From: Hawksworthiomyces lignivorus
Taxonomy: Eukaryota > Ascomycota > Sordariomycetes > Ophiostomatales > Ophiostomataceae
Assembly (NCBI GenBank): GCA_002917075.1
Contig: NTMA01000016.1
Span: forward strand, 124,001-188,000
DNA: 64,000 nucleotides
Direction: 5' to 3'
Shown in pieces: positions 43,988-55,356 of the stretch (the stretch's first letter is position 1; each line of letters opens with the position of its first letter). Below the pieces are notes generated by a model. It saw only the letters and a program-made list of their open reading frames with translations, was not told the origin of the DNA and made no database searches. Both the position numbers and the translations under genes were made by a program.

Positions 43988-45178
43988 ATGTCTCTCAGCG
44001 TAGACCACCCAGATTACTGGACCGAAGTTCTCCAGTTCACTAACACGATACATCGAAGCGTTTACTCAGCCCTAGAACCCCGCAGTGAGAGACTCGTCGC
44101 CATTGCCCATGGCAAGACCGTCCTAGTTACCGGAGCGGGAAGCGGCTTCGGGGAGGTGAGCATATCTGATGCATTTGTAGCCATCATCATTCCCTGCTTA
44201 TTAACGCCTATTACTTTGAAAAGGCAAGCTGCATTCAGTGGGCCAAGGCTGGCGCAAAAGCCATCGTGCTAGTTGCAAGAAGTCAAGATTCCATCGATAG
44301 GGTCGCCCAGGCCATACAAGCTCTCTCGCCGTCGACTCGGACGCTTACCATCTCTGCCGACGTATCGTCGGACCGAGATGTCGATGACATATTCGAGAAA
44401 ACTAAGACGGCATTTGGCTCAATCGACGTGGTAGTCCACTGTGCTGGAGTTTTAGGACCGCTTAGCAGTTTTAGGGACGCCCCCATCGACTTATGGGTCA
44501 AGGCATTTGTAAGGAGAGCCTGGTTGAACAAGGGGCCATGGTTTCAGTGAATCTGTGTCTACGTTCTAACTTCATTTTGATACACAGGACATCAATTGCA
44601 AAGGGACCTTCTTTGTCGCTAGAGCGCTGGCAAGAGCCACTGAAGAGGCCGTAGCCACTTTTGTCTACGCAGGCACGGCTGCATCTTACTTTGCAAGCCC
44701 AGCGCAATCTTCATATACCTCGTCTAAAGCCGCCAGCAACATGATTCTAGATCAAGTGCATGCCGGTAAGAGTCTCCCTAAGTACGCCATAATCAAGAGC
44801 ATAGCCTGGCGCTGACTATTGCGAACGCCTATCGTAATTTTAGAATGCCCCAATATCCGCGTTTTCAATATCCATCCAGGAATGGCCAAAAGCAAAGTCC
44901 TTCGACCTGAGCTTGAAATATACGCAAAAGACAGTCGTAAGAATCCCCATCCTTGTACCTAATCTCTAGCTTCTATCTGATCCTATACAGCTGAGTTGTT
45001 CGGGTCGTTATCTATATGGCTTGCGGGAGCCCAGGCGGATTTCCTACGAGGCCGATTTGTCGCTGCAAACTGGGATGTCACCGAGCTTGAGGCGCACCGG
45101 GAAACGATTGTCCAGGATGGTCTACTACAAAACCAGCCTTTCAAAGGCCAGATTGGGCCTGGAGGGCACCCGTTCTAG
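43988..45178 (+). CDS. Short-chain dehydrogenase/reductase (SDR 1)
   Basis: Exons 43988-44155, 44224-44508, 44588-44765, 44844-44936 and 44991-45178 give 303 residues. The nucleotide-binding motif TGAGSGFGE ends at the first splice; HCAGVL is the NxAG-equivalent; the catalytic YxxxK is SSYTSSKAASNM; NIHPGM is the PG motif. These enzymes are NAD(P)(H)-dependent oxidoreductases acting on alcohols or ketones. The N-terminal 38 residues before the Rossmann fold (DHPDYWTEVLQFTNTIHRS) are longer than in most members. It lies between the hydantoinase-like gene and the Zn2Cys6 regulator, on the same strand as both, so may belong to the cluster. Confidence 0.88.
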
Positions 45179-45868
45179 ATCTAAGGGCCAAAAGGACAGG
45201 AATATGGCAAGAAGGAATCTGTTAATTCAACAGTTATCTATTAATTATGACCGTAATCTATTACTATTGCGAGCTGATTGTCTTGGTTTGCCTCTGCCTT
45301 GGCATCTGGATTTCAAATACTAGATAATGGAACACTAGTTCTTCGGAGTTCAATTAATTAGCTGTATGTGTTTGAACTCCGAAGACCCAGAAAGTCGACC
45401 CCGACGCCCTTTGTCTCAGACATTTCTTGGCTAAGCCAATGCATGCCATTAGCTTAAGAGTGCCTAATTTGTACGATGACTCAGGAGGCACTCAGGGCAT
45501 CGCCCTAGCTAGGACTGCCACGACTCCTCACCTATTTGCTTTCATTATCACGCTAAGAGATAGTAGTCTCCCTGGAAGTCGGAAAAGTACATAGTGAGAT
45601 CCGACTCTCTTCAGGCTCGCTGGCAATCATGCCCCACTACTGGCTTACTGGCTTTTAATATCCGTTGACGCTGAGAATACAGGCATAGATATGCAATGCC
45701 TACTCCGAATTCTACTAATGCTACCCTACAACAAATCAGTTGTTTGCCGGTGGCTTTTATACCATCTCCGGTCATTCTCAACTAACTTGCTGTTCAGCCC
45801 TTTTCTACTAACCTAGGTCTATCGGACGTCTTCCTGGTTGGTACTTGATCTATCCTATACCTGGGCCA
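45179..45868. other. Intergenic with hairpin
   Basis: 690 bp between SDR 1 and the regulator. It contains a 13-bp perfect inverted repeat (45341-45384). No gene supported. Confidence 0.5.
45341..45384. repeat. 13-bp perfect inverted repeat (hairpin)
   Basis: Arms CTTCGGAGTTCAA (45341-45353) and TTGAACTCCGAAG (45372-45384) around an 18-nt AT-rich loop. It lies 163 bp after the SDR 1 stop. It could be a 3'-UTR hairpin or a tiny inverted-repeat element. Confidence 0.8.
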
Positions 45869-48305
45869 ATGGCGAGCTTGCAGCTGCGCAACGAGCCCCA
45901 GCGGCAGGATGGCCAGGCACAACAGCAGGCTGTTCCCCGACAGAAGTCCCAGAGAGGCGGCGCAAGAAGAAAGCCCGTAAACTGCGCCCCTTGTCGACGG
46001 CACAAACTTCGATGTGACCGCCGGATCCCGTGCGCCACCTGTAGTCGCTACGGACGGGAGGATGAATGCCGCTTGAACCCCGCACCGTCCGCTGAGAGGC
46101 TCTCAGGCGGTCAGAAGAGCGCTGGCCGACCAACCACAAGCGCAGCCTCGTTTCAGAGCAATAACGGGGTCGCCAAGGATGTAACCGGAAATGTCGCTGG
46201 AGGTGTAATTGAAGATGTAGGCATTGACGCGACGGCCGTCCGAGATGTGACAGTTGTCCGTGATGGCAGCGACTGCCTAAACCATACCAGTAACACTCCA
46301 CCCAAACCACAACATCATGTCTCACCGCACAAGACAGACCGAAGTGCGTTTGCACAAAAGCTTAGATGTCTCGCGAATATTGGATCCGGGGAACCTCCAG
46401 CATTCACCCTCACACAGCTCTTAGCCGAAGCGTGCCGTCGAGGGTCCGACCAGGCTCTGTGGAGAAGCACCTTGGATCCTCAAGATCGCAATAGATACAT
46501 GAGAAAGCAGCTGGAAGTGATGCTGCCAACCAGAGCTCAGTGTGACCTCCTGACCAACTTCTATCTTGACCATATCAACTGGATCTTCCAGACAGTCCAC
46601 GTCCCTACGTTCCGTAGGGAGTATGCGGCGTTTTGGGACAGCGGCATCCGGAATGACAATCTGGTCTGGGCTTCCTTGCTTTTTACTATCATCTCATTAG
46701 GTGCTCTCTACATACCTCTTCAGGCTGTCCCGGTTGTCGGGGATCCCTAGTGAGTCTATCCGGACTCTGGCTCACCTATGGCATCAAACGTCGCAAAAGG
46801 TCATGCAGTCGAGCGACTACGAGTCCAGGCCAAGCATAGAGCATTTGCAAAACTTCTCCATCACCCAGCTCTACTGGTATGCGACTAATCGGATCGACAC
46901 CATCAACGTGTACGTATCTTCTCTGCCCAGCCTTTCTCATCTTTAGCCCGTCTTTACTGCTTCAACAGGTTAGGCTACGATAATCTAATTCACCATTTTT
47001 TTTGACGTTATAGACGAATGGCACTGGCCATCAGACAAGCACAAGCCCTGGGACTGGACAAGAATATTTCCGAGTCCCGTAACTATGATGATGAGATAAA
47101 ACATCGGATATGGTGGGACCTTGTCGACTCTGATATGTATGGCTCCTCAAGAATACTGCAGAAATCGTATGGTCTAGTCACTTTGCTTACCACGATGTGA
47201 ATATAGGTTCCAATCGGTCTGTCTAGACCGTGCACCGTTGATCCGCTTGCAGTCGCCCGGCGTGCCGCTACCGCTCAACTGCGACGATGATGACATCGAT
47301 GACAGTTCAGTGCGTCCCAAGCCGATCAGCCAGCCTACCGTAATGAGCATGAACATCTTGCGGGCCCGCGCATTCCAGGCTCTCAACCACCACTTTCATG
47401 AACTTTCAACTTTTCACGACGAGCGGTCGTATGAGCGTGTCTGCCGTATCGATTCAGATCTCGTTGGCCTCATGAATGAGTTCCCGTGGTACTTCCAGGT
47501 TGACAAGGACGGAAACACCCCGGATCTGCCTGAGCCACTTCATGAGATTCTCACGTGGCAGCACCATATCCTACGTACCTGCATCAGCACCCAGCGCATC
47601 CGTATGCTCAGGCCGTTCCTCACCGAGCGCATCGGCAGCGCCTGGAACTGCTGCGTTGATGCCTGCGCAGATGCCATGTCGGTATACACAACACTGCGGC
47701 GGAATCTCTCGCAGACGTCACGCAGCAAATTTCTGCCGCAGGCGTACCAGATCTTTTCAGTGGCCGTGACTGTTGCCACCCTGCTCCTCGTCGAGGGCGA
47801 GCTTCCCATACGGAACGCGCTGGGCAAAGTTTGTGAAATGGCGCAAGACCTCGAGATTCTCGAATCCCAGGGGTGCCCTGTCCCTGTTGCTACAAATGGG
47901 AGGAGGGTGCTGCTGAGACTCCTCGAGCTTTGCGAGCTACGAGCCACCGAGTCCGCTTCCCCTGAAGAAGTGCGCGACCTGGTTCCGGACATTGCCATCA
48001 TCCTGGGCGGGGAGAGGTCAACTTCTGCCTACATTAATCGTCTCCCCAGCTTGCCTGGCAGTGCGGAAGCCATGCTGACGCCTTCCAACACCGGCGAGAT
48101 CTCGATTTCGCACGATCGTCTCCAACCTGCCACAGCTGCGGACTCCGATGACGACACTGGCCTGCGTACGTTTAATATATCTACAGACATCACTTGGGAC
48201 AGCGGGCTCGACAGCTCACTCATGCCATGGATTGGCGAGGATGTGGATCATTCTGAGTTTTTCGACTGGGACATGTCTGGCATGCTCCTCCAGATGCAAA
48301 GGTGA
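45869..48305 (+). CDS. Zn2Cys6 transcription factor with apparent +1 frameshift
   Basis: Exons 45869-46909, 47014-47136 and 47207-48305. The DNA-binding cluster CAPCRRHKLRCDRRIPCATC...C has spacing C-x2-C-x6-C-x5-C-x2-C-x8-C near the N-terminus. The Fungal_trans region follows (LLTNFYLDHINWIFQTVHVP, RIWWDLVDSDMFQSVCLDRA). At GGGG (46739-46742) the frame breaks: upstream reads LQAVPVVG, downstream GIPSESIRTLAHLWH one frame over; three G instead of four would restore continuity. No intron fits (the only GT/AG pair is 23 nt apart). Either the gene is disabled in this strain or the assembly has a homopolymer error. Such factors usually control their own cluster. Confidence 0.82.
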
Positions 48306-48771
48306 CTTGCTATTCTAACGAGGGGAAGGATTAGAAGACTAGACCTCTATATAGCGTCTCGTCTCGACTTATGTATATGATATAGCCACGATTAGAATGC
48401 CGCCGAGATTTGTTTAATTTCCACGTTTCATCTATCTCTTGAAGCGATTGTCTCAGTACTCTTCTACCTCTACTTGAGTTTACCTTAATGAAGTTGGTGT
48501 GGGGACTCACCTTGAAGCTAGTAGTGGAGCAGCGTGGAAGTTAGCACTCGGCTTCGGCATAATCAGTGGGGTTTGGGATTGAAGAATACTCCGACCGGAG
48601 ACCGAACGACATATGCATTATCAGTATGAAAGTGCAAGTCCTGTTGTGGATGTATGCTCTTGTCAATACAACTATTTACATATGAACATATTTTATAATT
48701 TCGCCATTAAATAGAGAATCTCAATATGTCAACTCCAACCTCCAAATTCAATACAACTAATAGAACCCAAG
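48306..48771. other. Intergenic, no gene seen
   Basis: 466 bp between the regulator and SDR 2; nothing recognised apart from an AT-rich stretch before the start codon. Confidence 0.5.
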
Positions 48772-49775
48772 ATGCAGTACATAAACCGATCAGAAGGCTC
48801 CCTCTCTGGTCTCAGGGGCAAGACCGTCATCGTCACTGGAGGTGCTAACGGCATAGGGCTAGAAGTAGTCCGAATCTGCCACGCCCAAGGAGCAAACGTA
48901 GTCATTGCTGATCTTGCCAGCTCTGAGGCAAGTGCCGCCTCTGCGATTAAGAGCCTAGGAGATGCATCGACTGCCCTCTTCATACCGACAAACATTACCA
49001 CTTGGGACAGCATGAGTGCACTCTTCAAGACAACCACCAGTCGCTTCGGCAAAGTGGATATCGTCGTAGCCAATGCGGGTATTATGGAATGTCGTAAGTT
49101 CCTGGATTTCGAAGTTGACGAAAATGGTGACTTGAAAGAGGATATTGTACCAAGCCGCGTCATCGATACGAACCTCAAGGGGGCAATGAACAGTAAGTTT
49201 CATTCTCATGGCTTTCAACCTCATCGACCGTTCTTTGGTTGACAGGGAAAAAATCTAAGCCCTAAGACAGGCTGTTTTTCACATGAGCAAGAATGATACA
49301 GACAGCGAGGGATGGCGCGGCTCCGTGGTTTTGGTTTCGTCTACCTCAGGATACATTGGAGGCACTGAAGTGGTGTCTTATGTCTCGTCGAAACACGGAG
49401 TCACCGGCCTGCTAAGGTCCTCTCATGGCCCAGCCTCAAAATTGGGTGTGAGGGTCAACGCAATTGCTCCATTCATTACCCCCACCCACATCACCAAGGG
49501 CTACCACGAGGCGTGGGTAGAAAAAGGACTTCCTATCAACACACCCGAGGACGTTGCTACGGCCATAGCTCTCATATCTCTCGATTCGAAGAAGCAAGGA
49601 AAGTGCCACGTGGTAAGTTTCCTTCGGTCACACTTTGCCTCGGTTCTGATACTCACACAGTCTCTAGGTAGCAGGAGGCAGACAAGTTGAGGTCGAAGGT
49701 TCTCTCATTTTTGGCATGTCTTCCTGGACTGGACCCGAACTTGCAGGTATATTTGCTGAGGCCAAGAACTTTTGA
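48772..49775 (+). CDS. Short-chain dehydrogenase/reductase (SDR 2)
   Basis: Exons 48772-49192, 49260-49612 and 49668-49775 give 293 residues. The Rossmann motif is TVIVTGGANGIGLEVV; VANAGI is the NAG motif; SSTSGYIGGTEVVSYVSSKHG contains the catalytic Ser and YxxxK; NAIAPF replaces the usual PG motif. The tail VVAGGRQVEVEGSL is typical of fungal 15-hydroxyprostaglandin-dehydrogenase-like SDRs. The first intron uses the acceptor CTAAG at 49259; the nearer ACAG acceptor would break the frame, and this choice gives NTLRQAVFHM, matching family spacing. It is the right-hand member of the likely metabolic cluster. Confidence 0.88.
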
Positions 49776-50992
49776 CGAGTTTGGAGGTTACCCACTTCCC
49801 GCTGCTAGGAGATGAGAGCTCGTGACATTGGATTCTTGTTATCTTGACATCTTCCGCTCGCTTCTCTTGGGGGGCGGCTAGAGATGTGAGATGTGCAACC
49901 CGAAAATATGAACTCGGGGGTTTCTACGTACAGGCAGGCTGACCAAGGCTGCTAATTGACAAAATTGTTCATAATGCATTAAACTTCTCATGTAGGTTTA
50001 TCGTATGCTTGTAGTCATTGAATCTATTGATTTTGAAGCACCTATACTTCATGTAGTTAACGAAAACCTGTTTTACACAACTCATTAATTTACACGAGTT
50101 CGAATTTATTTGGCACTATAATATAATCAATAAGTTTATAATCTGTCAAAGAAAGGAAATGATAGAATTATATAGACTGAAGAACCCTAATGTCAGACAA
50201 ACATAAGACCATCGTCGTCATATAAGCGACATCCACACTACCACTAATAACAGCGAGCTCGTTAAGGCAAAGGTTGCAGCCGTAGGTAATTTTCCCGGGT
50301 TGGGGGCTTCGCGAGAGAGATGAAGAGGTTCTTGATTGTTATTCTATACTGTTCTTAAGCTATGTCTCTCTCTTCGCCTCTGTTTGATATATCCCGAAGC
50401 CCAAAAATATTGCTCCATGCCGAGTGAGGGCCCTGGCCTATCGATCCTCATCTAATATTTTTAGAGGCCACAATCGCCTCTGACTCAATATATGCAAGCA
50501 GCGCTATTTTGGTATTAGGAGATGGCTGGATCTCAAAAAAACTGGAGCTACTGTTCAGGTGTGCGACCGAGAATGTGGTGGATGTGTCCGGCAGACTGCG
50601 GAGACTGACTGTACCGTATACCAATCCAGCGACATTGTGAGATGAACCGATCTCTCTTAGGCTCAGGAAAAGCCTCATTTCGTTAGTTCGCCAACCAAGC
50701 CCAAGTGTCAAGAACATGAGACTTACCTGAATGTCATGCACAAGTGAATACGCTGGGAAATAGCGCGGATGTCGGCACGATCCAGCGCTCTCGTCCGCAC
50801 TAAACAGACAGCCAAATTTGGCAACGCTATTGCCCATTAAGCATCTCCAGTATGGCCGGCCCCGGTCCTTTTGCAGCACGACGGCCGGTAACGCTCTTGC
50901 TATTGACTGTAATTCGCCGCAAATTGCTGTGATGTCCTGTAATGCCTATAATGTCCTGCTGTCTAAGTCCTCTACTAACGCCGAATCCTCCT
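49776..50992. other. Intergenic, no gene seen
   Basis: 1.2 kb between the 3' ends of SDR 2 and the subtilase gene. Frame 50448-50879 has no domain. AT-rich on the left. No gene supported. Confidence 0.5.
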
Positions 50993-53895
50993 TCATTTGG
51001 CCGCAAACTTGGTGCCCAAGGTAAGAAACGCATGGTAGAGGCTGGTCGTGTTGACGTCGCGCAGCTCGTCGAGGCGGGCGAAGCGGTCGAGAGAAATGAA
51101 CCGCGGGTTGGTTGTGGATGGGGCCATGGTGGCCAGGTAGGTCTTGATGTCGGCGTAGGCGGGCCGGTTGTCATTGGCGAGGGCGCGGGTGACGTTGTCA
51201 CGCATGTTCTCGATAGTACGGACGTCGTCAGGGTTGAGTTTGTCCAGATTCATGAAGGGCATAACGTGGAGCATGCGCAGGCAGGCGATGAGCAGGCTGC
51301 AGACGCCGGCGGCGATGGCGGTGGCGACGGAGCTGCCGCTGGTGTGCTCTGTAGACGCAGCGAGGAAGGGGATGGCGCCGACGGCAATGTCCTGGCTGTT
51401 GATGCAAAAATCGTACTGGTTGATCTTCTTGCTGGCCTCGTCAACCGTGCTGTCGTCCCAGTCGTGCTGCAGCTTGCCATACATGTTGCAGCTGGCCATG
51501 CGCAGCATCGTGTCCATGGCCTTGCCCCCGAAGCTGGCGGGAAAGACCTCTGTGCTGATGCGCGCGCCTTCATCGTGGTGGCTGCATACGACGAGGATGC
51601 CGCTGTTCATGGCCGTCTCCACGGCCTTTTTGAACGGCTGGTGGTTCTCGGTCGTCGTGAAGCTCATCGAGATAATGTCCACGCCCTTCTTCGTGGCCCA
51701 CTCCACGGCTTCTGCTGCACGCGCCGCCGAGTAGCCATAGTGGCCGTCGGCAATCTTGGCCACAAACAGCTGGCACAGCGGGTCGATGGCGCACACCAAG
51801 TTGGCCATCTGCGTGCCGTGCGGATTCGACGCCAGATACCATGGGCTCACGCGGTCCTGTTCATGCACAAACGACTTGCCGTCGCAGATGCGAGACCACA
51901 GGCTGTCAGTAGTGAGGAAGTCTTGGCTGTGCAGATGCTGCTCGCTGCTGCTGCCACTGCTGTTGTTGTTGTGTACGTCTGACGAGACGTCGGTGCGGGC
52001 CCGGTCGGCTACCCGGGGTGCGTTGAGTGGGTCCATGCTGAGGATGCCGTTGTCGATGATCGCCACCTTGACGGGCTGGAAGCTCTTCTGGACGTGGCGC
52101 TCGTCGGCGATTTGGCGGTAGTACGCGATGAACTGCGCGAGCCGCGGCGACAGGTGGTGGATGCTGGCGAGGTTAGCAGGGCAAGATGGGAGAGGAACAA
52201 CAAGAAAGAACAACGCACATCTCTTGCAGGCGCGGCGTCTCGGTTTGGGTCGTCCAGAACTGTGGCAGCACATCCATCTTCATCGTCGGCTTGCGTTTCT
52301 CCAACTCTTCGATTTTGGTACGTATGTACCTGACGGTCGAGTCGCTTTGTTTTTTGGTCGTGAGTTCCTATGTGGTGAGCTTTTTTTTTTGGTTGTTTCA
52401 TTGCGTTGTGCACACGTACCTTAATCACATGAATGAGGACATAGTCCAGCCTCATCGACTCGAGGCCCTCGGCGCTGAACCAGTGGTCCAGCGCCGACCG
52501 CCGGCCGCCCGTGTAGAGATGCAGTCGTGTGAGGCATGTCTTGTCGTCCTTGGCCGTGTCAATCTCGGTCTTTTCGTGCTTGTCGTTGTCGACGCAGCAA
52601 ACGAGCGGAATGTCTTCAGGCCTGCCATGCGGTCTGAAAATGTTGAGCGACAGGTCGAGGATGCGCCAGTCGAGCTCCTCGACGCGGAAGCGCCTGACCA
52701 CGCTCGCAATCTCGAGCTCGTCGTGTGGGTGGGCCATGCGGTCCGGTACACGCAGCGTGATGATGCGGCGTACCCCGTGGTCGTGCAGCCACACTAGCAT
52801 GTCTAGAATCTCCGTATGCGTGCGTTCTAGGTACGAGCGCTGCTGGTTCTGCGTGGCTGGTGTCTGTGGCTGCGTACTCCGGTCGAGCACAGGGAACTCA
52901 GCGTATCGGATCGTCTCTTCGTAGCGGATCAGTCTGTTACTGTGCTCGCGCCGCGGCATCGACGTGACGAAGTCGGCCACGCTCGTGCCCTCGATCAAGA
53001 GCCGGGACATGTCAAAGTTGATTTCGTGTTCTGTCGATTTTTTGGGGATTAGAATGAGAATGGACTAGGGCAGGGGGGCGTACTTCAAGTTGTCTTGTCT
53101 TACCGGGTTCTTTTGTGTTTAGTATTTTGTCAGAAAGAGGCTAAAGAATAAGAAGAATAAAAAAACAAGCGACTTCTGGAATAGCTCACCTCCTGATTCT
53201 CGGAGAATGGTGAGCAGCGTCTGCACATTTTCGGCGTGCTTCATGGTGCAGTAGATAAGGGCCGACCGGATCTGCTTCCACTTTGCGTCGTCCTTCTCCT
53301 GGACGACGTACGAACTCTCGGGGCGGATGGCCTCGTTGTTGAACCAGAGTGGATAGCATCCGCTGTCCGCCTTTTCGTTACGCGGCACGCTGCTGGCACT
53401 ATTGGTACTGTTGGCGCCATTGACGGCGGCCGTGGCAGTCTCCGTTGTCGGTTTTTTCTCTCTCATTTCGGGAATCGTGGCGCTATCGGAGGTGCTGATC
53501 CGGACATATTCACGGGAGACGGCCAGCAATGGCGCGCCGCGCAGCAGCGTCTCCACCAGTGGCTGCTGCTGGAAGAGCACGGCCATGTGGAGAATGCCGG
53601 GGACCTTGTCGAGAAAGGACGCAAACGCAAAGGGCTGGGGCGCTTTGCTAACGGGGCGATGGACATTTTTGGCATAGGCGAGGATGATGTCGGCGTCCTC
53701 GAGTAGGTTGTACCGCATGAGCGCAGTAAGCACTTCGGGCGACTGGAGTACAGCCTCGGGCGCGTGGGTCAGGGCTTTGCATGCGAGACCGCGGCGCCGG
53801 TCCGTCTTGGATTTCCTGCCGGCCTTTTGCGGATTTGCGAGTGAGTTGTTTTCTTCGTCGTTGCCATCATCGTCGCCAAACGGATCATCATCATA

Positions 53896-53929
<34 letters not shown>

Positions 53930-55029
53930 CCATGGCCATCGTCATCGTCGTCGTTGTCGTCGTCGTCTTGGCCGTTGCTCTGGTGGCCCGCTGTCCGCAC
54001 GCCTCGTAACTTCTGGCGCGCCTCGGCCATCCAATTGTCGATCGCCTGCACGATGCGCTCGTGCGTTGTCAGGAGCGCGGCGTGGTTCTTAGACGCAAGA
54101 ATAACGTTGGCCAGCCTCGGGAGCGGGTCGTCGATGACGCGGCTTAGTAGTACGCTGTCCTCCGGCTTCAAAAAGTCGCGCACTTGGTGTAGCACCTGCC
54201 GGAAGGCGGGTGGCGCCGTCTTGTGCGCGCCAGCGAGATCGCTATGCAGGTTCTTGACATTACGGCGTGCCAGGCTGGTAATGGTCTCGGTCGACGGCTT
54301 GCGACAGAGCAGCTCTTGCGCCTCTGCCACCAATGCGCCCACGTACGGGTGGCCCTCGCACACGGCCTTCGCAAACAGTGTCTTTTCCACGGTCTTGTTG
54401 CCCTTGCCACCAAAGTGTGCGCTCGCGTTCGCGTTCACGTTCACGTTTGTGTTTGTCCGCGCCGGCGTCGTCTTCGCCACGGCTGGCTCGCCCACAACTT
54501 TGCCCTGCTTCTTGGTGGCGCTGCCGGTCTTGTCGGTTTTCTGTTGCAGTTTCTGCAGCTGCTGCTGCTTCGTTGGCTCCAGATGTTTCACACCCGACGA
54601 CCACTTGCACTGCGAGCTGATCTTGTTTCCTGTCGGGGAGTAAAAAAGCAGATTTTCCCCCGCGCTGTCGCATGCCATGATCTCCTTGGCCAGTTGCAGA
54701 TGCACGTTGATCGTTCTCGTGTTGCTCGTCCCCATGTTGCTCGTCCCCGTATTGCTCCCGCTGCGCGCGTTGTGGATGGCCAGCCGTAGCAAATGCCATC
54801 GCACGCAGCTGTCCATGTGTTGGCTCTCCTCGGCCAAAAAGTCGCTGACCGGCTGCGCCTGCTGTATCTCCGGCGGCTCCTGCGTCTCCCATCCCGGCTC
54901 ATCGATAGGGCCGGGCATGTCCTGTAACGCTTCCACGAGGCTCTTATAGAGCAGTTCAAGCTCCTTTTGGAACGCAGTGCTGTCTGCCTTGCGCCATTTT
55001 TCAATGGCCGTCTTGAGTTTTGCCTCCAT
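50993..55029 (-). CDS. Intracellular subtilisin-like serine protease (S8) with long N-terminus
   Basis: Exons 55029-53190, 53109-53104 (6 nt), 53030-52420, 52304-52219 and 52163-50993 give about 1237 residues. There is no signal peptide. The N-terminal 700 residues are helical/low complexity, with an Asp tract (about residues 350-385) and then a region rich in LETLLRGAPLL-type helices. The C-terminal S8 domain has the catalytic triad: Asp (about 885, VAIIDNG), His (about 963, NPHGTQMA) and Ser (about 1126, TSGSSVATAI). The small exon AACCCG is optional for frame; it is inferred because both flanking introns then have normal size and branch sites. The 52304 acceptor was chosen to give LEKRKPTMKMDVLPQFW. 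Subtilases with this layout occur in fungal cell-death loci; the target is unknown. Confidence 0.88.
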
Positions 55030-55356
55030 GAGAGTGGCTTTTGCGTGTTATCGTTGGTCTCTCCAAGCTTTTGGTCTTTTCGTTTGTTTTAGTTTTTGGC
55101 TGATTTTTTTTCTGTTTTTCTTTTTTCTTTTTTTTTTTGTTTCCATCTACCTAGATAAAATTGGGTTTCGTTACCCATTCTACATCCACATATTGTTCGT
55201 CTTTCTTGCGGCTCGTTCAAATTTATTTGTCCCTCCACAGACCCCAAATTCAACAGCCTGGTCCTCATGTCCGTGTACCAAACACATACAAGCAAGTGAC
55301 TTGCAAGCAATCTGCACGAACATTTGCTGACATTCGCTGACATTTGCTGAAATACG
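55030..55356. other. Intergenic, subtilase promoter
   Basis: 327 bp between the start of the subtilase gene and the 3' end of its upstream same-strand neighbour; a pyrimidine-rich tract precedes the subtilase start. No gene. Confidence 0.5.

Noticed and set aside
46701..46723. A 23-nt intron to explain the transcription factor frame break
   Set aside because: Far shorter than any spliceosomal intron here and would delete conserved residues ALYIPLQ.
52330..52419. CAG acceptor at 52330 in the subtilase gene
   Set aside because: It keeps an open but atypical frame (VHTYQNRRVGETQ); the acceptor at 52305 gives LEKRKPTMKMDVLPQFW, which joins the S8 domain in frame.
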